From Cognatitamlana onchidii (GTDB lineage Bacteria; Bacteroidota; Bacteroidia; Flavobacteriales; Flavobacteriaceae), in the NCBI RefSeq assembly GCF_004804355.1, contig NZ_SRWZ01000001.1:496001-560000 (forward strand): a DNA stretch of 64,000 nt, in the 5' to 3' direction. Under the pieces are notes generated by a model that saw nothing but the letters and a program-made list of their open reading frames with translations, was not told where the DNA came from and ran no database searches. How positions within the stretch are numbered: the first letter of the stretch is position 1; the number at the start of each line of letters is the position of its first letter. Below are positions 36,702 to 45,254 of the stretch, piece by piece. A program made the position numbers and the translations under genes.

Positions 36702-38222
36702 ATGAAGCAAACTAGCACGGCATTCATTTTTGCTCTACTTTCATTCCTTACCTATTCCCAAGAATCGATTAACGCAAGGCTTTTAGATTCGCTTTCTAAT
36801 ATACCCATACCCCACGCTACTATTTCCCTTAATGACAAATCGGGAGTTATTACTAACGAAAATGGCGATTTCTTACTTTATCTAAACAAAAAACCATCAA
36901 AAAAAGACTCTATTAAAATTAGTTGTCTTGGCTACGAAACCAAGCAATTGGCTGTTAAAAACTTCAATGATAGTATTATTTTATTGAGTCAAAAAACCAT
37001 CGAGCTAAAAGAAATTTTAATATCAAGCAAGCATTACACTCCAGAAGAAATTATTGAACAGGTTCGATTAAATTTAGACAACAACTACTCCAAGAGCAAC
37101 TTAAAAAGTAAGCTGTTTTACCGAGCCTCTTACTTCACCAATATTAAAAAAAATGATGTCAAGGTTAAAAAAACAACTATCCCCGAATTTAATCAAGGTT
37201 TTATAGATAGTGTATTGACCGCAATGCCAAAAAAATCTGATGATTACACAGAAATATTAGCTAATATTTATGGAAAACCCGGTATTAAAGACGCCCAAAA
37301 GCTCGATATTATTAAGGCCTCACATCTCTATGATAAAAGCAACGAAGTAACCTTTGAAGCCTATGAAGATAAATTTAACAAGATTATCAAAAAACATGTT
37401 AAACGCGATTCCTATTTTAAAATAAAATCTGGCTGGTTTGGTACCAAAGAAGAAATGGATTCCACCTTTTATGACACCTTAGAAAATGACAAAAAGGAAC
37501 AAACAGACGCCATGATTGATGCTCAGAAAAAGAAAGAAAAAGAACGAAAAGAAGACTTTCTAAAATATAGAAAATATTCCATCTCTCATTTACAGGGGTA
37601 TAGTTTCATTTTTGAGGATACCGAGCTTAACTTTTTGGAAAAACCTAATAGATATGCGTTTGTTTTAGAGGACTACTCGTTTCTTAACGACAACTTTGTT
37701 TATAAAATTAGCTTTAAACCCAAGCGTAAAGAAGATTATAGCGGCATCATTTATGTGAACATAGACGATTTTGCCATTGTACGATTAGACTATAACAACG
37801 TAAAACCCTTAAAGAACTTCAAACTTTTGGGACTATCTTACAAGCTCTATTTAAAGAAAGGAACCCTTATTTATGTTAAAAATGATTCGAGTAAATACAC
37901 CCTCCAATATGCCGATAAGGAAGAAGGAAGCACATTTGGCATAAAACGTCCTTTAAAAATTATTGAGAAGAATAAGCATACGAAAGGTAGGCGAAAACAA
38001 AATGAGCTGTCGACAGATATTCATTTTGAATTGTCTAGTATTGAGAAGAACGAATTAGTGGTTTTTGAAAACGAAATGATTTCTGAATCTGAATTCGATG
38101 CTTTTAAGGAAAAACCTAAAGTAACACCTGTTTACTTACCAGATTACGATCCTGAGTTTTGGGAAGGTTATAATGTTATTGAACCTAATCAAGCCATAAA
38201 AGATTTTAAAAGCATAGACTAA
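36702..38222 (+). CDS. Carboxypeptidase-like regulatory domain protein, exported
   Basis: A 506-residue protein with a signal peptide (about residues 1-19) and a CarboxypepD_reg-like beta-sandwich: INARLLDSLSNIPIPHATIS, then ENGDFLLYL and ISCLGYETK. The remainder is Lys/Glu-rich with no domain I can name, and a charged helical stretch lies near residues 255-290. Such proteins are common in Bacteroidota envelopes with unknown roles. It ends 3 bases from the convergent phosphoesterase gene. Confidence 0.75.
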   Translation: MKQTSTAFIFALLSFLTYSQESINARLLDSLSNIPIPHATISLNDKSGVITNENGDFLLYLNKKPSKKDSIKISCLGYETKQLAVKNFNDSIILLSQKTIELKEILISSKHYTPEEIIEQVRLNLDNNYSKSNLKSKLFYRASYFTNIKKNDVKVKKTTIPEFNQGFIDSVLTAMPKKSDDYTEILANIYGKPGIKDAQKLDIIKASHLYDKSNEVTFEAYEDKFNKIIKKHVKRDSYFKIKSGWFGTKEEMDSTFYDTLENDKKEQTDAMIDAQKKKEKERKEDFLKYRKYSISHLQGYSFIFEDTELNFLEKPNRYAFVLEDYSFLNDNFVYKISFKPKRKEDYSGIIYVNIDDFAIVRLDYNNVKPLKNFKLLGLSYKLYLKKGTLIYVKNDSSKYTLQYADKEEGSTFGIKRPLKIIEKNKHTKGRRKQNELSTDIHFELSSIEKNELVVFENEMISESEFDAFKEKPKVTPVYLPDYDPEFWEGYNVIEPNQAIKDFKSID

Positions 38223-38225
38223 AAC

Positions 38226-38957
38226 CTAATTTTTATTTCTACCCTTTTCGTTAGGATATAAGTTTGGTAAGTTATCACTCTGTAAAACTGCCTTTGTATT
38301 AATATCAATGGCCGAGAGCTTTCCTTTAAATGCCGCTCCGGTATCAATATTCCAGACATTTACAGCGTTCATTGGTATGTCATAACCAAAATTTATGGTT
38401 GGGGTATGCCCGATGTAAATCTCCTTATAGTGCTTAAGTCTATTTGGATATATTAAAGAGTCTTTTGATATTCCTTTATCCATAGTTAAAGCCATTTCCC
38501 ATAGGGTTCTGTCAAAATAAAAGGTTTTCTCATACACCTCTTTTTTCACACCATGCATTGAGGTAAACCCAGCATGCAAAAACAGCCTATTGTCGTCATC
38601 CAGATAATATAAAGGCATCTCTTCAAAAAATGCCAAGTGCCGTTCTTTCTCTTCTTCAGAGAACCCGGAATAACTCTCAATGGTCTCCTTACCGCCATGC
38701 ATATACCAAGTCATATTAACATGTTCAGACCTCAACCAATCTTCACACCAAACATCATGATTTCCTTTTATAAATACACATTTAATTTTTTGAGATAAGC
38801 CAATCAAGAACTGAATTACCTGAGCAGATTCCGACCAACCATCGACATAATCGCCCATAAAGATAAGCTGATCTTCTTCTTTTATTTCCAACTTGTTTAG
38901 AACTTGAACAAGTGCTTTTAAGCCTCCATGAATATCTCCAATAGCAATAACCCTCAT
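38226..38957 (-). CDS. Metallophosphoesterase, Ser/Thr phosphatase-like
   Basis: A 243-residue calcineurin-like phosphoesterase with the classic metal motifs GDIHGG (residues 7-12), GDYVDG, KGNHD and a late GHTPT His. No signal peptide is seen, so it is cytoplasmic. The substrate could be a phosphoprotein or Ap4A-like nucleotide. A perfect palindrome lies 8 bases before the start codon. Confidence 0.88.
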   Translation of the reverse strand: MRVIAIGDIHGGLKALVQVLNKLEIKEEDQLIFMGDYVDGWSESAQVIQFLIGLSQKIKCVFIKGNHDVWCEDWLRSEHVNMTWYMHGGKETIESYSGFSEEEKERHLAFFEEMPLYYLDDDNRLFLHAGFTSMHGVKKEVYEKTFYFDRTLWEMALTMDKGISKDSLIYPNRLKHYKEIYIGHTPTINFGYDIPMNAVNVWNIDTGAAFKGKLSAIDINTKAVLQSDNLPNLYPNEKGRNKN

Positions 38958-38965
38958 AATTCAAT

Positions 38966-38986
38966 TTTAGTTTTGACAAAACTAAA
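38966..38986. promoter_or_regulatory. Perfect palindrome at the phosphoesterase promoter
   Basis: Two 10-base perfect arms, TTTAGTTTTG and CAAAACTAAA, flank one base. On the minus strand the repeat includes TAGTTTTG, a -7-like box. It may be an operator or the -7 element itself; with so little spacer it is a poor terminator. Confidence 0.45.
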
Positions 38987-39027
38987 CGTTTCTAATTAAA
39001 AATATAACTTGGAAAGTTAAGTAAAGA

Positions 39028-40290
39028 TTAAAAATACTGGCCGATACCAAAAACGAAGCCTTGGCTGGCATTTTTAGTAATACCATACCCATAGTCTATT
39101 CTAAAAATGGCATTATATATTTTCTTATGTATAAAGCGCACCCCTACCCCTGGGTACACTTTTATATTCTCTCCCTCAACAAAATTTGATAACGGCCCTC
39201 CCGGATTTCGCCAAGAACCTGCATCAACAAAAGCATTCCCCTGAAATACAAACCAATCTTTTTCTATGAGCGTGTACCTATATTCTGTATTTAAAACAAT
39301 GGAGCCTGTTCCTCTATCAATAACATTACCAACCCCCCTAATATTCACGTTATTATCTACCGAAAATGGTGCAAAGGGTGTTTTATCATTGGATGCCAAA
39401 CCAAAACGTAATCTATTAGCCCAGTTTCCTCGACTACCAACTCTTTTAAAATAAAAGAAGTCATTCCAACCAACAAAAAAACTTGGTAATGATCCGTCTG
39501 TAGCGTTAACATACTGAAAGTTAAACTGACTTCTAAAACCGGTAACATATTGATAAAAGTAATCTAAACCATTATACTCATAAATAGCTTTAAACAACCA
39601 CTTATTTATATCCAAAGTAAGAGGTACAGCAGGATTGGTAGCACCAAATTGATAATCGTAAGTTTCCGTAAAGTAATTAACACCCAGCTCTACTCTGTTT
39701 TTGAAATCAAATTCATAAAGCCCTAAGATTTCATAAGAATCATTATTATACCTATAATTTGAAGAGGTGTTATCAAAAAAAACAGGTTCTAAGGTTGTTA
39801 AGTCTTGCCTATTAAAAGCCAAACCAAGCTTATTTGAAAATAAATAAGGTGCTCTAAAATTTATAGCATAAGAACTGTAGATATCCTTTTGATAAAAGCC
39901 TCCAAAAATAATATTTCGTCCAAAAGTATTGAACTCGTACAAACCAAGTCGGTATGCAAATTCATCGTCATTAGTCGTGTAAACATTTAATGAAGGGATA
40001 AGGGTATGATTCTCTTCTATATGATAAAACACATTGTACTTATTATCTCCAGATGGAAACACTTGATAGTACGCATGAGATACTGAAGGTAAACGTTTGA
40101 GTCTTAAAATATCCTGTTCGATTAAAGCGGAATCCAGCACACTTGCCGGCACAATTGACGATATTTTCTTAATAAAAGTTGTTTTAATTCGCCTGTTGCC
40201 TTGGATCTTTAGGTCGTCTACAAGCATATCTTGAGAAAGTAAGCTTAGTGAAACGATAAAGAGTATTAAAAAGGAGTAGGCCTTTTTCAT
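39028..40290 (-). CDS. BamA/Omp85-like outer-membrane protein with one POTRA-like domain
   Basis: A 420-residue protein with a signal peptide (about residues 1-20). A single POTRA-like domain follows: LKIQGNRRIKTTFIKK, then LIEQDILRLKRLPSVSHAYYQV. The rest reads as a beta-barrel, including an RGVGNVIDRGTGSIVLNTEYRY region and a final FGIGQYF with terminal Phe. Its start overlaps the lipoprotein gene end by 4 bases (ATGA). It is much shorter than BamA, which has five POTRA domains. Its cargo is unknown. Confidence 0.78.
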   Translation of the reverse strand: MKKAYSFLILFIVSLSLLSQDMLVDDLKIQGNRRIKTTFIKKISSIVPASVLDSALIEQDILRLKRLPSVSHAYYQVFPSGDNKYNVFYHIEENHTLIPSLNVYTTNDDEFAYRLGLYEFNTFGRNIIFGGFYQKDIYSSYAINFRAPYLFSNKLGLAFNRQDLTTLEPVFFDNTSSNYRYNNDSYEILGLYEFDFKNRVELGVNYFTETYDYQFGATNPAVPLTLDINKWLFKAIYEYNGLDYFYQYVTGFRSQFNFQYVNATDGSLPSFFVGWNDFFYFKRVGSRGNWANRLRFGLASNDKTPFAPFSVDNNVNIRGVGNVIDRGTGSIVLNTEYRYTLIEKDWFVFQGNAFVDAGSWRNPGGPLSNFVEGENIKVYPGVGVRFIHKKIYNAIFRIDYGYGITKNASQGFVFGIGQYF

Positions 40291-41021
40291 GGAATTTCAA
40301 ATGGTGTTTGAATCACCCAATTTACCCAATTATCTTCACTTACATCCATTAAAGTGAAATTATATCTTGTTTGTGTCTCCAAATTTGGAGGCTCCTGCGT
40401 TGTTATGTTCAAAACTACATTATCTGTATTGTAATATTGAAATTGGTTTTGAAAGGTATATGTCCCGGATAATAAATTGTCCTGACTATCGGAAATAACT
40501 TGAAAGTAAATAGCGTTATCACCAAAAGCGTTATCTGGCCATAAAAAGCAAGGCATTCCCACTTGCTTCAAATCCATTAACACCTCAGCAGTCCAAACAG
40601 TTACTTTTGTTTTTTGTTTTAGCCTAATAGGATTCGAAATTTTGATTTCGTTACCCAATTCAAAAGTTACAATAGCCCATTTTTCTAATTCAATATTTTG
40701 CCTAAACACACCCAAATACCCATTAAAAACTGGATCTGAGTTTAATTCCTTTTGAACATAATTATTAAAATCTTTTTCATCAACATTAACCGTATTTGTT
40801 TCGTACAGCCTAATGTTAGTAGCTCCTTCTTCTGGGTAATAAAAAGTCAATACGGTATCACTATTATCCATATCACTAGCAGCACAAGCTATAACACCAC
40901 CTAACTCTGTTGTTTTACCTGTAACATAAGCGCTTAAACTACTGTTCAATAGGGTATCATCGTTACTATTACACGATATAATTAATAAGCTTAACAAAAC
41001 AACAACTAGTCTCTTTTTCAT
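40287..41021 (-). CDS. Uncharacterised lipoprotein
   Basis: A 244-residue predicted lipoprotein with lipobox Cys17 (LLIISCNSN). The mature part is rich in aromatic and Asn residues and probably beta-rich. I do not recognise a family. It overlaps the GH113-like gene by 4 bases upstream and the single-POTRA barrel gene by 4 bases downstream, so it is translationally coupled to both and is probably their partner in the envelope. Confidence 0.8.
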   Translation of the reverse strand: MKKRLVVVLLSLLIISCNSNDDTLLNSSLSAYVTGKTTELGGVIACAASDMDNSDTVLTFYYPEEGATNIRLYETNTVNVDEKDFNNYVQKELNSDPVFNGYLGVFRQNIELEKWAIVTFELGNEIKISNPIRLKQKTKVTVWTAEVLMDLKQVGMPCFLWPDNAFGDNAIYFQVISDSQDNLLSGTYTFQNQFQYYNTDNVVLNITTQEPPNLETQTRYNFTLMDVSEDNWVNWVIQTPFEIP

Positions 41022-42022
41022 TCTGAACGGTATTGAATTCGTATCAAATCTTCGGCGGGTTTGTTTTGAGGTGTAAACATAGTATTTGTTATGCCGCCAA
41101 CACTATCATGATTATGAAACCACTTCCAAACAAAACCACCTGCAAACCAATCTTCTTCCCAAAAAGTCTTAAATAAGGCCTGAGTAGTATTGTTTTGAGC
41201 TTCCAAATTTACCTGGGTCATACTCGTATCACTTTTCCAAGGCTCTTTTCCTGAAAAATCAACACTTCGGTATCCGTACTCGGTAAACAATATAGACTTA
41301 TTATAAACTCTAGACAATGCCTCCAATTCTACCTTGTAAGGTTTCCAATTCTCCAAACAATCATCTACAGAGGGTGTTTCATTCTGGCTAACAGGAAAAT
41401 AAGCGTCCACCCCAATATAATCTAAGTTCTTTAAAAACAGGGTTCTTTTATATTCATCCCAGTTTGCTGCATAAGTTAATTTACCTTTATAAATCTGTTT
41501 TATTTTCTGAATTAAATTTAACCAGTAGGATGGTCTATTTAATGTAAACTTTTCTAATTCTGTTCCAATACAAAAAATATCAACATTCATTTCTTGCGCC
41601 AACTTCGCATAGGTAAGAATAAATTTTGAATAAGAATCCTCTAAGTCGACCCAATCATTTTCATTTTTCATTTCAATAAGCCCAGTAAATTCACCTCTCC
41701 AAACCCAAATTTGAGGTTTTAACATGACCCCTATCGCTTCTTTCTGAAACTTTTCAACATACTGTTTAGCCCCTGCCTTGGTTTCACCGAACCATTGTCG
41801 TTCCGTGTTAAAAAGTATGGTTGGACTGGTCAAATCTTTTATAAAACCAAATGGCATGATGGCCACAAAATTAGCATTTAAGTTAACAACAGGTTCTACA
41901 TGTTTGGCTTGTATTGCTTCTTTTGAGGCAACAAAACTAACCCCGTTAATCTTGCTAGTTTGTGCCTTACAAGATTGAATACTTATCGAGAGACATAGTA
42001 CCAAAAGTTTGATTTTAACCAT
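41018..42022 (-). CDS. GH113-like glycoside hydrolase, lipoprotein
   Basis: A 334-residue TIM-barrel protein with lipobox Cys18 (SIQSC). Candidate catalytic acids are Glu155 in CIGTELEKF and Glu248 in LFTEYGYRS, and QIWVWRGEF and YIGVDAYFP match the GH113 fold. Known GH113 enzymes include beta-mannanases, but the substrate here is open. It overlaps the next gene by 4 bases and sits inside an outer-membrane operon, which suggests action on a cell-surface glycan rather than on food polysaccharide alone. Confidence 0.8.
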   Translation of the reverse strand: MVKIKLLVLCLSISIQSCKAQTSKINGVSFVASKEAIQAKHVEPVVNLNANFVAIMPFGFIKDLTSPTILFNTERQWFGETKAGAKQYVEKFQKEAIGVMLKPQIWVWRGEFTGLIEMKNENDWVDLEDSYSKFILTYAKLAQEMNVDIFCIGTELEKFTLNRPSYWLNLIQKIKQIYKGKLTYAANWDEYKRTLFLKNLDYIGVDAYFPVSQNETPSVDDCLENWKPYKVELEALSRVYNKSILFTEYGYRSVDFSGKEPWKSDTSMTQVNLEAQNNTTQALFKTFWEEDWFAGGFVWKWFHNHDSVGGITNTMFTPQNKPAEDLIRIQYRSE

Positions 42023-42059
42023 ACTTAATTGTAAAGAGACTCCAATTTACTATTTATCC

Positions 42060-42989
42060 TTAAAACAAAGCTCGTAATCCTAGGCTAAATGTCTGGCCTA
42101 AGCCTTGAAAGTTATTTCCTCTTACAAATTTATTATACGACAACTCAATATTTAAGACCTGCGTAATCTGGTATTTACCACCGAAACCTAACTGCGTATA
42201 GTTTTGTTCGAAATTATTTCCTAAATCAATTAAGAACGCTTGTTGCGCATTTATAAAAACTGTTGATTTTGATGATGGAAAATAACTTAAAAAGGCACTA
42301 AGAGGCAAAAACAAACTATTATTTGCAAAACGTTCACCTACATTAGAGTTATTAAAATCGGCATCGGCCGCCTTTTCTCCAAAATTAAAACCAAAATCTG
42401 CTTCTGTAAAAATCTGCCATTTGTCGCCTCCAAACGTTTTATCGTAAAAGAACTTGGTTTCCCAAAAGACACTGCGCTTGTCTAAATAAGCTGGATCATT
42501 ATCTTCCCCGGGAAACGCTTCATCTTTGAACAGAGGAAAATAAACGGACGATGTAAACGAAAATGTAGGGATACTTCTAAAAGGTTGCACTCTAATTGAA
42601 GGTGCTAAAGTTGTAAAACCACTTCTAGAATTCACTAAATCATTTTGAAATTTAAAAACATCGAGGGCATCAGCTCCATTAAAGGTATTTGATCTTATTT
42701 GAAATACAAATCCAATATTCACTCTAGAATTTTCGCTAATACCAGTATATACCTCTGTGGTATTAGTAAAAAATGTTTGTCGAGGTATAGATCTTGGAGT
42801 ACTACCTGCATCGGTTTGTTTGGTTTCTGTATAGAGGCCGTTAAAGAATTTTATGTCCCACTGTCCCTTTTTTAATAGCTTAGAGGGTGTATACGTTTGA
42901 ATATTACTCTTTTGTACTTCTGGCTCTTCCTGAGCATATAAACTTATTGATATTAAGGTCAATAGGATAACAGCTGAAATCTTTCTCAT
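42060..42989 (-). CDS. Uncharacterised outer-membrane beta-barrel protein
   Basis: A 309-residue protein with a signal peptide (about residues 1-19, ending LYAQ), repeated short amphipathic strands and a final LRALF with terminal Phe, the mark of a barrel folded by BamA. No closer family is recognised. It lies 27 bases after a DUF547 gene and 37 bases before the GH113-like gene on the same strand. Confidence 0.75.
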   Translation of the reverse strand: MRKISAVILLTLISISLYAQEEPEVQKSNIQTYTPSKLLKKGQWDIKFFNGLYTETKQTDAGSTPRSIPRQTFFTNTTEVYTGISENSRVNIGFVFQIRSNTFNGADALDVFKFQNDLVNSRSGFTTLAPSIRVQPFRSIPTFSFTSSVYFPLFKDEAFPGEDNDPAYLDKRSVFWETKFFYDKTFGGDKWQIFTEADFGFNFGEKAADADFNNSNVGERFANNSLFLPLSAFLSYFPSSKSTVFINAQQAFLIDLGNNFEQNYTQLGFGGKYQITQVLNIELSYNKFVRGNNFQGLGQTFSLGLRALF

Positions 42990-43016
42990 ATAATTCTTCT
43001 TTTTGATTTGTTGCGT

Positions 43017-43730
43017 TTACTGTTTATTCACTTTCCAGTTATATGGAAAATATTTTATTTTAAAGTTACTTGGCACTTTATCTGTTCTGTAGCGATTTAT
43101 AAAGTCTATTTCGGTCTCACCGTTCATTGTAAAATCCTCCTTGTACCACTCCATTATTTGGGATGCTTCAACACGTTTCTTCTTTTCATTTACTCTAAGA
43201 AAGTCACCATTTATGGCAAGTTTGGTTTGAGTTTCTAACTGATTATCTAGAGTATCGGGCACATAAGCACTGTTAATTAGCGGCGGACAGCCCAAAGCCC
43301 CGCAAACCAAAACAAAATGAAATCTTGCATCATTAAACTGCCCTCTAAGTAATTTATGCTCTATGTCATTTAATGTTATGTCTTTACCTCCAAGCGCATA
43401 CGTTGTTTCATCGAAAAAGCCAGCTATATCAAGAGGTGAATTAGTGGGATAATTATCTATAATCCCCTTTATTACCGATAGATTGTATGCATTAATCCAA
43501 AAAGCTTGATACTTACTTGCCTCCTGCTTATTAACAACACTACCCTTTGCTATCTCCAATAATTCTGTTAAGGCCGCCTGGTTTTTATAAATAGTTTCAT
43601 AAGCCACTTTACCATCTGCTACATTAGCCTTAAAAAAAGTGTCTGCCTTAGTAAAAAAAACGTTCAAGTCTTGAGCTTTAATTGATACCGATCCCAAAAT
43701 GAATAATCCCAAAAGTATATAGCTTTTCAT
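43017..43730 (-). CDS. DUF547 domain protein, exported
   Basis: A 237-residue protein with a signal peptide (about residues 1-20, ending IKAQ) and a DUF547 domain: AFWINAYNLSVIKGI, LNDIEHKLLRGQF and HFVLVCGALGCPPLIN. It keeps the same Asn, His and Cys positions as the DUF547 lipoprotein at 34960-35829, with a different membrane attachment. The activity is unknown. It begins the minus-strand envelope operon that continues to the single-POTRA barrel. Confidence 0.88.
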   Translation of the reverse strand: MKSYILLGLFILGSVSIKAQDLNVFFTKADTFFKANVADGKVAYETIYKNQAALTELLEIAKGSVVNKQEASKYQAFWINAYNLSVIKGIIDNYPTNSPLDIAGFFDETTYALGGKDITLNDIEHKLLRGQFNDARFHFVLVCGALGCPPLINSAYVPDTLDNQLETQTKLAINGDFLRVNEKKKRVEASQIMEWYKEDFTMNGETEIDFINRYRTDKVPSNFKIKYFPYNWKVNKQ

Positions 43731-43944
43731 CTGTTTTAGTTATTGTTTTTATAATACATATCATTTTTTCTGATACCTAAGTCTTGGCAAAAACAATAAA
43801 CTTTCAAAAAAAGTAAAGTTTTTTCGTGTCTTCAACACATAATCATCCTTACACCCTAAACTCAATTTAAATTTGTTCTAAATTATATACTGGAATTTAA
43901 GTTATTACCTTTAGCTTCGACATAATATCACAAACATCCAAAAT

Positions 43945-45252
43945 ATGGAAGAACACATCGTTATTATAGGAAATGGCATTTCTGGTGTTACAACTGCTAG
44001 GCATATAAGAAAAATGTCCAACAAAAAAATCACTATAGTTTCTGCAGAAACCGATTACTTTTTTTCTAGGACCGCACTTATGTATGTTTACATGGGGCAC
44101 ATGAAGTTTGAACACACCCAACCTTACGAAAACTGGTTTTGGGAGAAAAATAACATTGAGCTAAAAAAAGGATATGTTGAAGAAATTGACGTAAAATCTA
44201 AAACCCTACACTTTGCAAAAGGGGATACGCTTCCATATGACAAGCTAGTTATTGCTACTGGGAGCAAACCTAATAAGTTTGGATGGCCAGGGCAAGATTT
44301 AAATGGCGTTATGGGTATGTATCACAAACAAGATCTAGAAAATTTAGAAAAATACGCTCCAAATAATCAAACATGTAAACGCGCTGTTATTGTTGGCGGT
44401 GGTTTAATTGGTATTGAACTCGCAGAAATGCTAAATTCTAGAAACATCCCAGTCACCTTTTTAGTGAGAGAATCTAGCTTTTGGAACGGGGTCTTGCCAG
44501 ATGGCGAAAGTGAGATGATAAATAGACACATAAGAAACCACCACATCGATTTGCGTTTAGAAACTAATTTAAAAGAAATCGTTTCTAATGACCAAGGAAA
44601 AGTAAAATCTGTTATTATTCAAGAAACAGGCGAAGAAATAATCTGTGATGTTGTTGGTTTAACAGCAGGAGTTACTCCAAATATTGATTTTGTAAAAAAT
44701 TCTGAAATAGAAACAGGTCGCGGTGTAAAAGTAAATCGTTATTTAGAAACCAATATCCCTAATGTTTATGCCATTGGAGACTGTGCCGAACAAATCAATC
44801 CTATAGGGCAACGAAGACCTATAGAGGCGGTTTGGTATACAGGAAGAATGATGGGAGAAACCGTGGCTCAAACTATTTGCAATAACAGAATAGAATACAA
44901 ACCCGGCCATTGGTTTAACTCTGCAAAGTTTATGGATATTGAATATCAAACTTATGGTTGGGTACATGGTGATAAAGGAAAACCTGAATATGAATTACAA
45001 TTTCATTGGAAGCATAAAAACGATACCATATGTATTACAGTGGCCTATCATAAAGGCACGAACCAATTTCTGGGTATAAATACTTTTGGAATTAGAATGA
45101 GGCACGAGACTTTTGATAGGTGGTTAACTGAGGAAAGAGACGTGGATTACATTATGAATCACCTTGCTGAGGCCAACTTCGATCCAGAATTTTACCGTCA
45201 TTACGAAGATGAGATACTCAAGACGTTTAATAAGCAACTTCAAACGGCATAA
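43945..45252 (+). CDS. NAD(P)/FAD-dependent oxidoreductase
   Basis: A 435-residue flavoprotein with two dinucleotide folds: IVIIGNGISGVTTA near the N-terminus and AVIVGGGLIGIELAE in the middle. ATGSKPNKFGWPG follows the first fold, and NVYAIGDCAEQ binds the flavin ribityl chain. It looks like a ferredoxin or rubredoxin reductase, or the N-terminal part of a nitrite-reductase-like enzyme. Two bases separate it from the polyferredoxin gene, which is its likely electron partner. Confidence 0.88.
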   Translation: MEEHIVIIGNGISGVTTARHIRKMSNKKITIVSAETDYFFSRTALMYVYMGHMKFEHTQPYENWFWEKNNIELKKGYVEEIDVKSKTLHFAKGDTLPYDKLVIATGSKPNKFGWPGQDLNGVMGMYHKQDLENLEKYAPNNQTCKRAVIVGGGLIGIELAEMLNSRNIPVTFLVRESSFWNGVLPDGESEMINRHIRNHHIDLRLETNLKEIVSNDQGKVKSVIIQETGEEIICDVVGLTAGVTPNIDFVKNSEIETGRGVKVNRYLETNIPNVYAIGDCAEQINPIGQRRPIEAVWYTGRMMGETVAQTICNNRIEYKPGHWFNSAKFMDIEYQTYGWVHGDKGKPEYELQFHWKHKNDTICITVAYHKGTNQFLGINTFGIRMRHETFDRWLTEERDVDYIMNHLAEANFDPEFYRHYEDEILKTFNKQLQTA

Positions 45253-45254
45253 CC

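Noticed and set aside
43800-43830. AAACTTT/AAAGTTT pair near 43.8 kb as a terminator
   Set aside because: The arms are only 7 bases, AT-only apart from one C/G pair, and the loop is A-rich; too weak to support.
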